A DNA stretch of 64,000 bases from Peptacetobacter sp900550335 (GCF_047528295.1 NZ_CP180001.1:2294001-2358000); one strand, 5' to 3'; shown: positions 17,281-27,467, numbered from the stretch's first letter. The notes: a model not told the origin generated them from the letters alone. A program made the numbers and translations.

Positions 17281-19128
17281 TTATTTATCTTCATCTACTT
17301 CTTTGAAGTCTGCATCGTATACATTTTCGTCATTTGATGCTGTTTTACCAGTTTCTTCAGCTCCTGCCTGCTGCTGAGCTTCCTGCTGTGCCTGCTGATA
17401 CATTACTTCAGATACTTTCTGGAATTTCTGCATTAATTCATCTATAGCATTTCTTATTTCTTCTGCTGTTGCATCTTCTTTATCTTTTACAGATTTTACG
17501 TTTTCTATTGCTTTTTCTATTGCAGATTTATCATCAGCACTTATTTTATCTTCAACTTCTTTTAAAGTTTTTTCAGTCTGATATACTGTTGATTCAGCCT
17601 GGTTAACTGCTTCTATTTTTTCTTTTTTAGCTTTATCTGCTTCTGCATTCATTTCAGCTTCTTTAACTTTTCTTTCTATTTCTTCTTCAGATAAGTTAGT
17701 GTTAGAAGTTATAGTTATTTTCTGTTCTTTTCCAGTTCCTAAATCTTTAGCTGTAACATGAACTATACCATTAGCATCTATATCGAAAGTAACTTCTATC
17801 TGAGGGATTCCTCTCATTGCTGGTGGTATATCAGTTAACTGGAATCTACCTAATGTAGTATTGTCGTAAGCCATACTTCTTTCACCCTGAAGTACATGTA
17901 TATCAACAGCTGTCTGGTTATCTGCTGCAGTTGAGAATACCTGAGATTTTTTAGTTGGTATTGTTGTATTTCTGTCTATTATTTTAGTGAATACATTACC
18001 TAAAGTTTCTATACCTAATGATAATGGAGTTACGTCTAATAATAATAAGTCGTTAACTTCTCCTGTTAATACCCCTGCCTGTATTGAAGCACCAGCTGCA
18101 ACACATTCATCTGGGTTTATACCTTTGTGAGGTTCTTTTCCTATGAATTTTTTAACAGCTTCCTGAACTGCTGGTATTCTTGTAGAACCACCAACTAGTA
18201 ATACATCATCTATTTCAGAAACTGATATTCCTGCATCTGATATAGCTCTCTTCATTGGTTCCATAGTTTTTTCAACTAATCCAGCTGTTAAATCTTCAAA
18301 TTTAGCTCTTGATAAATCTATGTTTAAGTGTTTTGGACCTTCTGCAGTTGCTGTTATGAATGGAAGGTTTATATTTGTACTCATTGTTGAAGATAATTCT
18401 TTTTTGGCTTTTTCAGCAGCTTCTTTTAATCTCTGAAGAGCCATATTGTCGTTTCTTAAATCAACACCTTCAGCTTTTTTGAATTCTTCTGCTAAGTAAT
18501 CTATTATTATTTTATCGAAGTCATCTCCACCTAATCTGTTGTTACCAGCTGTAGCTAAAACTTCGAAAGTACCATCACCTATTTCAAGTAATGAAACGTC
18601 GAATGTACCTCCACCTAAGTCGAATACTAATATTTTTTTGTCCTGATCTAATTTATCCATACCGTAAGCAAGTGATGCTGCTGTTGGTTCGTTTATTATT
18701 CTCTTAACTTCAAGTCCTGCTATTCTACCAGCGTCTTTAGTTGCCTGTCTCTGAGCATCTGTGAAGTATGCTGGAACAGTTATAACTGCTTCTGTTACTT
18801 TTTCACCTAAGTAGCTTTCTGCATCAGATTTTAATTTCTGAAGTATTATTGCTGATATTTCCTGTGGTGAATAATCTTTTCCATCTATATTTACTTTGTA
18901 GTCAGTACCCATATGAGTTTTTATTGAGCTTATAGTTCTATCTGCATTTGTTACTGCCTGTCTTTTTGCTGGTTCCCCAACTATTCTTTCTCCATCTTTA
19001 GTGAAAGCTACTACTGAAGGAGTAGTTCTCATACCTTCTGAGTTTGGTATTATCTGTGGTTCTCCACCTTCTAATACTGCTACACATGAGTTTGTTGTAC
19101 CTAAGTCTATACCTATTACCTTTGCCAT
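17281..19128 (-). CDS. dnaK: chaperone protein DnaK (Hsp70)
   Basis: ATP-dependent Hsp70. The N-terminus has IGIDLGTTNSCVAV, and the phosphate-binding LVFDLGGGTFDVSLLE is intact. A substrate-binding domain and helical lid follow, ending in the acidic tail DADFKEVDEDK. 615 residues, normal for Gram-positive DnaK. GGAGG lies upstream of the ATG. It is in the HrcA-controlled operon after grpE. Confidence 0.98.
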   Translation of the reverse strand: MAKVIGIDLGTTNSCVAVLEGGEPQIIPNSEGMRTTPSVVAFTKDGERIVGEPAKRQAVTNADRTISSIKTHMGTDYKVNIDGKDYSPQEISAIILQKLKSDAESYLGEKVTEAVITVPAYFTDAQRQATKDAGRIAGLEVKRIINEPTAASLAYGMDKLDQDKKILVFDLGGGTFDVSLLEIGDGTFEVLATAGNNRLGGDDFDKIIIDYLAEEFKKAEGVDLRNDNMALQRLKEAAEKAKKELSSTMSTNINLPFITATAEGPKHLNIDLSRAKFEDLTAGLVEKTMEPMKRAISDAGISVSEIDDVLLVGGSTRIPAVQEAVKKFIGKEPHKGINPDECVAAGASIQAGVLTGEVNDLLLLDVTPLSLGIETLGNVFTKIIDRNTTIPTKKSQVFSTAADNQTAVDIHVLQGERSMAYDNTTLGRFQLTDIPPAMRGIPQIEVTFDIDANGIVHVTAKDLGTGKEQKITITSNTNLSEEEIERKVKEAEMNAEADKAKKEKIEAVNQAESTVYQTEKTLKEVEDKISADDKSAIEKAIENVKSVKDKEDATAEEIRNAIDELMQKFQKVSEVMYQQAQQEAQQQAGAEETGKTASNDENVYDADFKEVDEDK

Positions 19129-19227
19129 TTTAATTTCCTCCTTTATGATTATAAATCATATTATGATTTGTAATTTACCTTTTTAAAAATTTAATTCTTT
19201 TAATTAAGTTGTGCTAGTTAATTTATA

Positions 19228-19800
19228 CTAGCAAGAAACTTTTACCATTGTTGCTCTAACAACTTTTTCATTTAATTTATATCCTTTTTGTAGTACATCT
19301 ACAACTTTACCAGGTTCTACACCGCATATATGATCCTGCATAACCGCCTGATGGAAGTTTGGATCAAATGGCCCATCTTCAGCCTCTATTTCCTGAAGTC
19401 CAAATTTAGCAAGTGTATCTAAAAGCTGTTTATATACTAGCTCTATTCCCTGATAAACTGGAGTTCCTTTGTCTGCAGAATCAAGAGCTCTTTCCATATT
19501 GTCTATAACTGGAATAAGTTCTGCCATTATTTTTTCATTTGCAAATATTCCAATTGTTTCTTTTTCTTCATTAGTTCTTCTTCTGTAGTTTGCATACTCA
19601 GCCTGAAGTCTCTGATATTTATCATTCATATCAGCTATTTCATCTTTTAATTTTTTTTCTTCAAGTTTAGCATTTATATCTGTTACTTTTTCTGCTTCAC
19701 CTTCTATCTCTTCATTAGAAACATTTAACTCTTCGTTTTGAGTTTCCTCACACGTTTTAGTTTCTTTCGTCTCTTCGTTTATACCTCTATTATTTTCCAA
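19228..19800 (-). CDS. grpE: nucleotide exchange factor GrpE
   Basis: ADP release factor for DnaK. A long N-terminal coiled coil (about 40-95, with YQRLQAEYANYRRR) is followed by the beta domain ending in GYKLNEKVVRATMVKVS. I use a TTG start (MENNRGINEE) because GAGGGG lies 8 bases upstream; a GTG three codons earlier overlaps the ribosome site. 190 residues. Confidence 0.95.
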   Translation of the reverse strand: MENNRGINEETKETKTCEETQNEELNVSNEEIEGEAEKVTDINAKLEEKKLKDEIADMNDKYQRLQAEYANYRRRTNEEKETIGIFANEKIMAELIPVIDNMERALDSADKGTPVYQGIELVYKQLLDTLAKFGLQEIEAEDGPFDPNFHQAVMQDHICGVEPGKVVDVLQKGYKLNEKVVRATMVKVSC

Positions 19801-19835
19801 GACATACACCCCTCAGTCAATCAGCTTTTGCTGTT

Positions 19836-20855
19836 TTATTTCTTTTTATTTAGTAAAATGCTCATATAATTTATTATTGAGCAAACTCTAGCGTAATCCA
19901 TTCTTGTAGGTCCTATAAAGCTTATTTTTCCTAATGTATTATTATCTACATTATATGTAGCTGTTACGACACTACAATCTTTTTCAAGACCTTTTCCATT
20001 TTCATTACCTATCAAAATATTCAGGTTATCCTTTTGAATTCCCTTTTGTTTGATAAGATCTGTAACGGCATCCTTTTCTTCAACTAGGTTTAAAAATTCT
20101 TTTGCTTTTATTATGTCGTTAAACTCTGGATAGTTGAATATGTTCGTCGCTCCATTCAATGTCAATGAATAGTCATCATCCGAGTCATCTCCATTTAGTA
20201 TGTTAATCAATTCATCGACTACCATTGAAAACTCACCAATCTGATATTTAACATAAGATATAAAGTTTTCATCTAAATCTGATAAACTCTTTCCAGCAAG
20301 TCTTTTAGTTAAGCTATCTGATATAAGATTTAACTTAGCCTGTTCAATATTTTCTCTTACAGGTATACTTGCTTTTTTTACATTTCCTTTTTCTGATACT
20401 ACTATTAAAAGTATCTCGTTTTCATTTAAATTTACCAACTGTATATATTTTATTACGTTGTTTGTTATACTCTTTGTAATAGCTACTGTAGTATAATTGG
20501 TTAATTTTGATAGCATCTTTGATGTTTCATGAATTAAAACATTTATATTATCTATATTGTTTTTCATACAGTTTTCAATTAACCTTTTTTCCTCATCAGT
20601 AAGCTCTCCCTTGCTCATTAAAGAATCAACATATAGTCTATATCCTTTAACAGAAGGTACACGACCTGCAGATGTGTGAGGCTGTATCAAATATCCCAAC
20701 TCTTCCAAATCAGCCATTTCATTTCTTATAGTCGCTGCACTGACTCCAAAATCATGTTTCTTTGAAATTGTTCTAGAACCGATAGCCTCTGCTGTATCAA
20801 TATAATCTTTAACTATCGCCTTAAGTATATTTAATTTTCTTTCATTCAATTCCAA
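19836..20855 (-). CDS. hrcA: heat-inducible transcription repressor HrcA
   Basis: Repressor of class I heat-shock genes that binds CIRCE. The winged-helix N-terminus (MELNERKLNILKAIVKDYID) is followed by the GAF-like HrcA domain. The start is TTG with AAGGTG six bases upstream. First gene of hrcA-grpE-dnaK-dnaJ; it controls itself through the CIRCE element directly upstream. Confidence 0.96.
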   Translation of the reverse strand: MELNERKLNILKAIVKDYIDTAEAIGSRTISKKHDFGVSAATIRNEMADLEELGYLIQPHTSAGRVPSVKGYRLYVDSLMSKGELTDEEKRLIENCMKNNIDNINVLIHETSKMLSKLTNYTTVAITKSITNNVIKYIQLVNLNENEILLIVVSEKGNVKKASIPVRENIEQAKLNLISDSLTKRLAGKSLSDLDENFISYVKYQIGEFSMVVDELINILNGDDSDDDYSLTLNGATNIFNYPEFNDIIKAKEFLNLVEEKDAVTDLIKQKGIQKDNLNILIGNENGKGLEKDCSVVTATYNVDNNTLGKISFIGPTRMDYARVCSIINYMSILLNKKK

Positions 20856-20876
20856 ATCTATCACCTTCTTACTTTA

Positions 20877-20903
20877 TTAGCACTCATCATTTAGGAGTGC
20901 TAA
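20877..20903 (-). promoter_or_regulatory. CIRCE operator (HrcA binding site)
   Basis: Perfect consensus TTAGCACTC, nine bases, GAGTGCTAA, between the hrcA promoter and its start codon. Confidence 0.98.
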
Positions 20904-20918
20904 AAAGCTTATACTTAT

Positions 20919-20947
20919 TTTATAACACCTTTAAATTTTTTTGTCAA
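20919..20947 (-). promoter_or_regulatory. sigma-A promoter of the hrcA operon
   Basis: On the minus strand TTGACA, 17 bases, TATAAA, immediately upstream of CIRCE so that HrcA would block initiation. Confidence 0.85.
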
Positions 20948-20979
20948 CATCTTTTGAAAAACTTTTTGAAAAGTATTTT

Positions 20980-21120
20980 TGAACACAAAAAAAGAAATCC
21001 AATTATACTATAATTAGATTCCTTTATTGCAAATTCAATACCTTCTTTTACAAATTGTCCACCAGATACTTCGAGTGCTAATTTTTTATTTTTTGTATTC
21101 TCTATTACCTTTTGTATGCT
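20980..21120 (-). pseudogene. short open stretch, possible gene remnant
   Basis: Between hemW and the hrcA promoter the minus strand has an open frame after a stop, containing LALEVSGGQFVKEGIEFAIK and ending in low-complexity residues that run into the promoter. No start codon with a ribosome site is visible. It reads like the eroded C-terminus of a protein but could be chance. An AT-rich palindrome lies at about 20991-21022. Confidence 0.25.
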
Positions 21121-21128
21121 TTTTTACT

Positions 21129-22259
21129 TTAAGATAATATTTCTAAAAATACGCTATTAGAAATTTCTCTACCCTTTTGAGTCAATCTTACACTTTTTTC
21201 ATCTACAAGTAAAAGTCCTCTATCAACAAGATCATCTACCTGCTTTTGATATTTATCACAAAATTCAATTTTAAATCTATTTTTAAAATCAATTCTATTT
21301 ATTCCCTCAGTCATTCTTAGGCACATAAATACCATTTCCTCTATCATTTCTTCATCAGAAAGATTTTCAACATTTATAATAGGCTTTTCATTGTTTTCTA
21401 TTTTTTTATGGTAACTATTTAAATTAGCTTCATTTGTATACCTATTTCTTCCAAGGTATCCTGCTGCTCCCGCTCCAAGACCAAGATAGTTTTTACACTG
21501 CCAGTAGATTATATTGTGTTTACATTCTTTTCCTTTCTTAGAGTAGTTGGATATCTCATACTGATTGTACCCGTTCTCCTTTAGATAATTAATTGTATAC
21601 TCGTACATTTCTATATCTCTATTTTCGTCCATAAGTTCAAACTCTTCCCTCTCATACATATCGAAAAGCTCTGTTCCTTCTTCAAGTATAAGAGAATATG
21701 CTGAAATATGTTCTGGATTTAAACCTACAACTTTTTCTAAGCTCTCTTTCCAATCTTCTTCTGTCTGATTTGGTAAAGCAAACATCAAATCAATATTTAT
21801 ATTGTCAAATCCTACATCTCTGGCTTCTCTAAAATTCTTTTCAAATTCCTCATAAGTATGAATCCTTCCTATGTAGTTTAAATGATGATTTTGTACAGCT
21901 TGAAGCCCTATGCTAAGTCTATTTATACCACTACTCTTAATAGCCTCTAACTTTTCTCTATCAATAGTCCCTGGATTACACTCCATAGTTATCTCAGCAT
22001 CTTCTGAAACATTAAAATTACTCTTAACAGATTTCATCAAATCCTGAATCTCCTCACTTGATAAAATACTTGGAGTACCCCCTCCAAAAAATACAGTATC
22101 TACCTTTCTATCTGAACACTCTTCTGAATACATCTCGATTTCTCTCTTCAAATCATCTAAATATCTCTTCTTATCACATAAATTCATCTTAAATGAATTA
22201 AAATCACAGTACTTACACTTCTTCACACAAAACGGAATATGTATATAAACTCCAAACAT
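21129..22259 (-). CDS. hemW: radical SAM heme chaperone HemW
   Basis: Heme-binding radical SAM protein, formerly annotated as an oxygen-independent coproporphyrinogen oxidase. It starts MFGVYIHIPFCVKKCKYCDF with the CxxxCxxC cluster motif followed by Phe, typical of HemW rather than HemN. The C-terminal HemW domain is present (GLGAGAAGYLG, then DLVDRGLLLVDEKSVRLTQKG). The ATG lies 8 bases after AAGGAGG. Gene order lepA-hemW-hrcA is interrupted here by cca and a nitroreductase. Confidence 0.94.
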   Translation of the reverse strand: MFGVYIHIPFCVKKCKYCDFNSFKMNLCDKKRYLDDLKREIEMYSEECSDRKVDTVFFGGGTPSILSSEEIQDLMKSVKSNFNVSEDAEITMECNPGTIDREKLEAIKSSGINRLSIGLQAVQNHHLNYIGRIHTYEEFEKNFREARDVGFDNINIDLMFALPNQTEEDWKESLEKVVGLNPEHISAYSLILEEGTELFDMYEREEFELMDENRDIEMYEYTINYLKENGYNQYEISNYSKKGKECKHNIIYWQCKNYLGLGAGAAGYLGRNRYTNEANLNSYHKKIENNEKPIINVENLSDEEMIEEMVFMCLRMTEGINRIDFKNRFKIEFCDKYQKQVDDLVDRGLLLVDEKSVRLTQKGREISNSVFLEILS

Positions 22260-22293
22260 CAAACATTCCTCCTTTTAATAATTATTATTTTAT

Positions 22294-22361
22294 ACAATCT
22301 GGAGATGCATCGCAACACATAAATGTGTTACAAAATCAAAGCGATGCATCGAAGCCTGGAG
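22294..22361 (+). repeat. structured intergenic repeat, copy 3 (long-core form)
   Basis: Core ACAATCTGGAGA, stem GATGCATCGC / GCGATGCATC around AACACATAAATGTGTTAC, then GAAGCCTGGAG. It ends about 35 bases upstream of hemW on its 5' side, and lies past the nitroreductase terminator. Outer arms are weak in this copy. Confidence 0.75.
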
Positions 22362-22387
22362 AGAAGATTAAGAGTGTTCTAAGCAAA

Positions 22388-22424
22388 AAAAAGAGATGCC
22401 TCTTTAAATAATCGAGGCATCCCA
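22388..22424 (-). terminator. terminator of the nitroreductase gene
   Basis: GATGCCTC...GAGGCATC hairpin followed on the minus strand by CTCTTTTTTTT, close to the stop. Confidence 0.9.
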
Positions 22425-22439
22425 CATAATCAATTTAAA

Positions 22440-23306
22440 TTATATATTGCAGTATCCAACTACTCTATATTCAGCAGGTACTTCATATCCACTTGCATCA
22501 AATACCCATTTAGAATCCATAAGAGTTGTATCTACTATTAATCCGAAGTATAACATTACTATACCAGAAGCTATTTTTCCTTCGTATTCATCTTTTAACT
22601 CTTCTTTATCAACAGCAAGAACTATTTTACCACCATCAACTATGAATCTCCATGGCTGTTTATTAAGTGCTGAAGGAGCTAATCTAGCGTATGAGAATGC
22701 ATCTAGTAAAGCTCTTGTTTCTAGATCTTCTATATCTGCTGCCTGTCCCCATTTATCCATGAATACTATTTCTTCTATAGCTTTTCTATCTGATGCAGGT
22801 TCTGCCATTGCTTTTTCCATTTCTGACTGAGAATAGTTTTCTCCAGTTTTAGTAGCTTTTAAAACTTTTTTCTTAGCTTCATCAGCATATCCGAACGCTA
22901 CTAATGCAACTAATTCTTTATCTGTTACTATTCCTATATTTTCAAGTATTTTCTTTCCATCTTCAAATGTTATCCAGCAAGAATCTATTTTTAATTCTAC
23001 ACCTTTTAATCTTGCATTTTCTGCTATATATCCAGCATTTTCTATATAATTATCTTTTTTATCTGAAAGTAAAAGCATGTAGTGTGGTGCATCTATAAGG
23101 AATCCATTGTATCCAGCTAATCCTTCCATTTTTTCATATACTTCACATTTATCATAGAATTTTAATTCTGTTTCTATTCCAGGAACTAGAACTTTAGCTG
23201 TTTCAACATATTTTTTTATTTCGTCAAAGTTTTTAGCTTCAACTTCTTTTTCTTTAAAACTTCTAACTGATTTTGAGTTCATTATTAAATTCTTATAATC
23301 CATCAT
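22440..23306 (-). CDS. nitroreductase family protein (TM1586 type)
   Basis: FMN-dependent oxidoreductase fold of 288 residues with two nitroreductase-like halves. The family motif RLAPSALNKQPWRFIVDGG lies in the C-terminal half, which matches the TM1586-type nitroreductases. The substrate is unknown. I start at the ATG 6 bases after AAGGAGAG; a TTG eight codons upstream would include the ribosome site in the coding part. It appears monocistronic, with its own terminator. Confidence 0.88.
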   Translation of the reverse strand: MMDYKNLIMNSKSVRSFKEKEVEAKNFDEIKKYVETAKVLVPGIETELKFYDKCEVYEKMEGLAGYNGFLIDAPHYMLLLSDKKDNYIENAGYIAENARLKGVELKIDSCWITFEDGKKILENIGIVTDKELVALVAFGYADEAKKKVLKATKTGENYSQSEMEKAMAEPASDRKAIEEIVFMDKWGQAADIEDLETRALLDAFSYARLAPSALNKQPWRFIVDGGKIVLAVDKEELKDEYEGKIASGIVMLYFGLIVDTTLMDSKWVFDASGYEVPAEYRVVGYCNI

Positions 23307-23528
23307 TTTGTACTCTCCTTCTACCGACAAATAAATATATAAATTTAAAAAGCCGATACATAATAATTAATTCTTTATGTCCATTATATACCCTTTTCCT
23401 TATAATTCAAACGGACTTTTTTAATTTTTTAAATTTTTTATAAATTTAATTATATATTCTATTTTCATCGATATACTTCAAATAGATTATTATTTATAAA
23501 TTTTATAATAATAGTTTCCCTATTAAAT

Positions 23529-24866
23529 CTATTTTATTATTTCTAATAATTTTTCTTTCTTATTTATGTCTGGATTTTTTATTACTTCTTTCAAAATTTT
23601 ATTTAACATTTCTCCAATTTCTTTTCCTGGCTTTACCCCAGCTGCTATTAAATCTTTTCCATTTATATCTAAATCCTTAACTCTAAAACATTCTTTATTA
23701 TCTACTATTTCTTTTAAAGTGTTTTCTATATTATTTAATACTATTAAAGATTCTACAGTAAATGCTTCTAACACTTCTAATCCAACTTTATCTGATTCAT
23801 CGTTTTTTGTAGATTCATCTTCAAATATTTTTTTCTGTGTTTCTAAGTAAGTATCCACCTCAGCTGCTTTTAAATCTATTAAATCTTCTAACAGCTCTAC
23901 ACTATCCAATTTCATAAGTAAATATTTCAAATCTTCTTTGTTATTTGAAATATTTCTCATGCTGTATTTTAAAAGCTCACAAGTCTTAGAGATTGTTTTA
24001 TTATCATATCTCATCTTTTTCAATATTTTTTTAGTATTTTCAACTCCTATAGCTTCATTTATATATACAAAAAATCCAGCCAATCTACAAGCTAAATCTT
24101 TTTTACATAAATTTGCACAGTCTATCCCCATTTTTATAGATTTTTCAATAGAAAAATCTCCTTTAAGATTTTCCTTTTCTACTGTATACAACTCTGGAAG
24201 TACATTCTTTAATATACCAGTTTCATGATAAATCATTATTTTTTTAGCATCCGACATTAGAGTCTTTGTAAATTCTACATTTATTCTTTCAATAGATACT
24301 ACTGATATTGAATCCGCCATTTCCTCAATCGCCTTAAATGTATCCTTCTCAATTGAAAATCCAAGTTGTGCAGAGAATCTAATCCCTCTCATCATTCTAA
24401 GAGCATCCTCTTCAAACCTTTTTTTAGGATTTCCTACACATCTTATTACTCTATTTTCTAAATCCTCTCTTCCTCCAAATACATCAACAAGTCCAGTAGA
24501 ATTATTATATGCCATAGCATTTATTGTAAAATCTCTTCTCGATAAATCTTCTTCTATATTTTCTGTAAATTCTACACTATCTGGGTGCCTTCCATCTGTA
24601 TAATCTCCATCTATTCTATATGTAGTAACCTCATAAGGCTCTTTATCTATAACTACTGTAACAGTTCCATGCTCTATACCTGTTTCTACAGTGTTTTCAA
24701 ATATATTCATTATATCCGCTGGTTTTGCAGAAGTCGTTATATCCCAATCATTAGGCACTCTTCCTAGTAAGCTATCTCTTATACATCCACCTACTGCAAA
24801 TGCCTCAAATCCATTTTTTTCTATTCTTTCTATTATATAGGCTGTAGTCTCTGGCAATTTTATCAA
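23529..24866 (-). CDS. cca: CCA tRNA nucleotidyltransferase
   Basis: Class II CCA-adding enzyme that completes tRNA 3' ends. The catalytic head has FAVGGCIRDSLLGRVPNDWD with the DxD-type acidic pair, then SRRDFTINAMAYN and EDALRMMRGIRFSAQL. The helical body and tail follow. About 445 residues. The start is TTG, with GGAG seven to eight bases upstream. It lies between lepA and the nitroreductase gene, all on the minus strand. Confidence 0.94.
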   Translation of the reverse strand: MIKLPETTAYIIERIEKNGFEAFAVGGCIRDSLLGRVPNDWDITTSAKPADIMNIFENTVETGIEHGTVTVVIDKEPYEVTTYRIDGDYTDGRHPDSVEFTENIEEDLSRRDFTINAMAYNNSTGLVDVFGGREDLENRVIRCVGNPKKRFEEDALRMMRGIRFSAQLGFSIEKDTFKAIEEMADSISVVSIERINVEFTKTLMSDAKKIMIYHETGILKNVLPELYTVEKENLKGDFSIEKSIKMGIDCANLCKKDLACRLAGFFVYINEAIGVENTKKILKKMRYDNKTISKTCELLKYSMRNISNNKEDLKYLLMKLDSVELLEDLIDLKAAEVDTYLETQKKIFEDESTKNDESDKVGLEVLEAFTVESLIVLNNIENTLKEIVDNKECFRVKDLDINGKDLIAAGVKPGKEIGEMLNKILKEVIKNPDINKKEKLLEIIK

Positions 24867-24886
24867 AAAAATCACTCCAATCTTCT

Positions 24887-24921
24887 AAAAAGGCTGTTAC
24901 ACAAATTAAATGCAACAGCCA
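24887..24921 (-). terminator. terminator of lepA
   Basis: GGCTGTT...AACAGCC hairpin followed on the minus strand by TTTTTAG, about 25 bases after the lepA stop. Confidence 0.85.
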
Positions 24922-24944
24922 AATTATTTTTTTATTCTATTTTA

Positions 24945-26750
24945 TTAGTCGTCAAGTTTAAGAACTGACATGAATGCTTTCTGTGGCACCTCTACGCTAC
25001 CAATCTGACGCATTCTTTTCTTACCTTCTTTCTGTTTTTCAAGAAGTTTTCTCTTACGTGATATATCCCCACCATAACATTTTGCAAGAACGTCTTTTCT
25101 TAAAGCACTTATTGTTTCCCTAGCTATTACTTTATTTCCAACAGCTGCCTGAATAGGAACTGCGAACTGATGTCTAGGTATTTCATTTTTAAGTTTTTCA
25201 CACATAGCTTTTCCTCTTACAAATGCCTTTGTTTCGTGGATTATGAAGCTAAGTGCATCGACCTGTTCTTTATTGATAAGTATATCAAGTTTAACAAGCT
25301 TAGAAGGTACATATCCCTTCATTTCATAATCTAGTGATCCATATCCTCTAGTTCTTGATTTTAGTGCATCAAAGAAGTCGTATATAACTTCATTTAGAGG
25401 TAGGTCGTAGTGAAGCATAACCCTTCTGTCATCAATATATTCCATATTGTGCATAGTTCCTCTTCTTTCCTGACAAAGCTCCATAACAGCCCCTACAAAG
25501 TCTTTTGGAACTATTATATCACCTTTAACGATAGGTTCTTCTATCATCTGTATTTCTCCAGGCTCAGGTAGGTTTGCTGGGTTCTGTATCATAACAACTT
25601 CTCCGTCAGTTTTTGTTACTCTATATATAACAGATGGAGCTGTTGTTACTATGTTAAGGTCAAATTCTCTTTCTAATCTTTCCTGCATTATTTCCATGTG
25701 TAATAATCCAAGGAATCCACATCTAAATCCAAATCCTAGAGCTGCAGATGTTTCAGCTTCAAATTCTAAAGCTGCATCATTTACCTGTAATTTTTCAAGT
25801 GCATCTCTTACATTTTCATATTTTTCCCCTTCACCTGGATAAATACCACAGTAAACCATTGGAGTTGCTTTTTTGTATCCTGGTAAAGCTTCTGCTGTCA
25901 TGTTATCTGCATCAGTTATTGTATCCCCAACACGACAACTTCTTATATCTTTTATACTAGCTGCTATATAACCAACATCTCCTGCTGCTAATTCAGGAAG
26001 TTCTGTTGGGTTAGGAGCCATAACACCGACTTCAGTTACCTCGAATTTCTTCTTAGTATTCATCATTTCGATTGTCATACCTTTTTTAACAGTACCTTCA
26101 AATACTCTTACATAAGCTATAACACCTTTGTATGCATCATAGTATGAGTCGAATATTAAAGCTTTTAAAGGAGCTTCAGAGTCTCCCTCTGGAGCTGGTA
26201 CATGTTTTACTATTCCTTCTAAGACATCTTCTATATTTATTCCGTTCTTAGCTGATATAAGTGGAGCATCTGATGCATCTAATCCTATATAGTCTTCTAT
26301 TTCCGCTTTTACCTCGTCTGGTCTAGCACTTGGTAAATCTATCTTATTTATAACAGGAAGTATTTCTAAATCCTGATCTAAAGCTAGATACACATTTGCT
26401 AATGTCTGAGCTTCAACACCCTGAGCAGCATCTACAACTAAAAGAGCTCCTTCACAAGCTGCTAAACTTCTAGATACCTCGTAGTTGAAATCGACGTGTC
26501 CTGGAGTATCTATTAAATGAAGATAATACTCTTCTCCATCTTTAGCCTTATATTTAAGTCTAACATTCTGTAATTTTATTGTTATTCCTCTTTCTCTTTC
26601 AAGATCCATGTTATCAAGAAGCTGAGATTTCATGTCTCTTTCACTTACAAGACCTGTAGTCTGTATTAATCTATCGGCTAAAGTAGATTTTCCGTGGTCT
26701 ATATGCGCAATTATACTAAAGTTTCTTGTTCTACTCTGTCTGCTTGACAA
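24945..26750 (-). CDS. lepA: elongation factor 4 (LepA)
   Basis: Ribosome-associated GTPase that back-translocates or assists 30S biogenesis. It has NFSIIAHIDHGKSTLADRL (G1), DTPGHVDF (G3), NKIDLP (G4), EF-G-like domains and the LepA-specific C-terminal domain ending SVEVPQKAFMSVLKLDD. 601 residues. The TTG start has GGGAGG 8 bases upstream. Confidence 0.98.
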   Translation of the reverse strand: MSSRQSRTRNFSIIAHIDHGKSTLADRLIQTTGLVSERDMKSQLLDNMDLERERGITIKLQNVRLKYKAKDGEEYYLHLIDTPGHVDFNYEVSRSLAACEGALLVVDAAQGVEAQTLANVYLALDQDLEILPVINKIDLPSARPDEVKAEIEDYIGLDASDAPLISAKNGINIEDVLEGIVKHVPAPEGDSEAPLKALIFDSYYDAYKGVIAYVRVFEGTVKKGMTIEMMNTKKKFEVTEVGVMAPNPTELPELAAGDVGYIAASIKDIRSCRVGDTITDADNMTAEALPGYKKATPMVYCGIYPGEGEKYENVRDALEKLQVNDAALEFEAETSAALGFGFRCGFLGLLHMEIMQERLEREFDLNIVTTAPSVIYRVTKTDGEVVMIQNPANLPEPGEIQMIEEPIVKGDIIVPKDFVGAVMELCQERRGTMHNMEYIDDRRVMLHYDLPLNEVIYDFFDALKSRTRGYGSLDYEMKGYVPSKLVKLDILINKEQVDALSFIIHETKAFVRGKAMCEKLKNEIPRHQFAVPIQAAVGNKVIARETISALRKDVLAKCYGGDISRKRKLLEKQKEGKKRMRQIGSVEVPQKAFMSVLKLDD

Positions 26751-26948
26751 TTAAGTTTCCTCCCTTTCAAAATTATTCTCTATTTCAAAGCGATTTTTTA
26801 CGCTAAATTCATTTTTTCCGTTTATGAGCGTAGTTACGCTTTTATATCATACCTATTATTTTACTTTATCTCACGCCTTATGTAAATAAAAAAAGTCATT
26901 GTAAAATACCAAGTGAAAAATATTTTTCTTTAGAATTTGATTTTTTAA

Positions 26949-26977
26949 TTGATTTTTTATAAATACGCTAGTATAAT
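26949..26977 (+). promoter_or_regulatory. candidate distal sigma-A promoter for rpsT
   Basis: TTGATT, 17 bases, TATAAT, about 170 bases upstream of the rpsT start. The 394-base lepA-rpsT gap is otherwise AT-rich; I see no other element apart from the proximal promoter. Confidence 0.5.
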
Positions 26978-27059
26978 CTATAATTAGTTGTATTTTAACA
27001 GGCCGAAATTATAACAAAATCAAGATATAAAAAATATAAAAATAAATAAATATTTTTCC

Positions 27060-27088
27060 TTGATTTTTATTTATAATTCTGTTAAAAT
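27060..27088 (+). promoter_or_regulatory. candidate proximal sigma-A promoter for rpsT
   Basis: TTGATT, 17 bases, TAAAAT, placing the start near 27095, 50 bases before the rpsT ATG. Confidence 0.5.
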
Positions 27089-27144
27089 CTAATATGTTGA
27101 CGATGAGTGATTATTTAATAAAGTTATTGTGGGAGGTGAATAGA

Positions 27145-27411
27145 ATGGCAAACATAAAATCAGCTAAAAAAAGAATAAGTGTTATAGAAAAGAAAACTGC
27201 TTTAAACAGAGTAAGAAAATCTCAGGTTAAAACAGCTATAAGAAGATTTGATGAAGCAGTTGCAGCAGGAAACGTTGAAGAAGCTAAAGCTAGATTCCAG
27301 TACGCACAGAAAAGAATATACCAGGTAGCTTCTAAAGGAACTATACATAAAAACGCTGCATCAAGAAAAGTAGCTAAATTAGCTCAGAAATTAAACGGTA
27401 TGAACGCTTAA
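27145..27411 (+). CDS. rpsT: 30S ribosomal protein S20
   Basis: Basic 88-residue ribosomal protein starting MANIKSAKKRISVIEKK and ending with KVAKLAQKLNGM. GGGAGGTG lies eight bases before the ATG; a longer in-frame upstream start lacks a ribosome site. Divergent from lepA, convergent with holA, and ended by its own strong terminator. Confidence 0.97.
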   Translation: MANIKSAKKRISVIEKKTALNRVRKSQVKTAIRRFDEAVAAGNVEEAKARFQYAQKRIYQVASKGTIHKNAASRKVAKLAQKLNGMNA

Positions 27412-27437
27412 TTACCAGTTTAATATGACATATATAG

Positions 27438-27467
27438 CCCCCTGTTCGCTAAAGGGGGTTTTTTTAT
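27438..27467 (+). terminator. terminator of rpsT
   Basis: CCCCCT...AGGGGG hairpin followed by TTTTTTTATT. Confidence 0.95.
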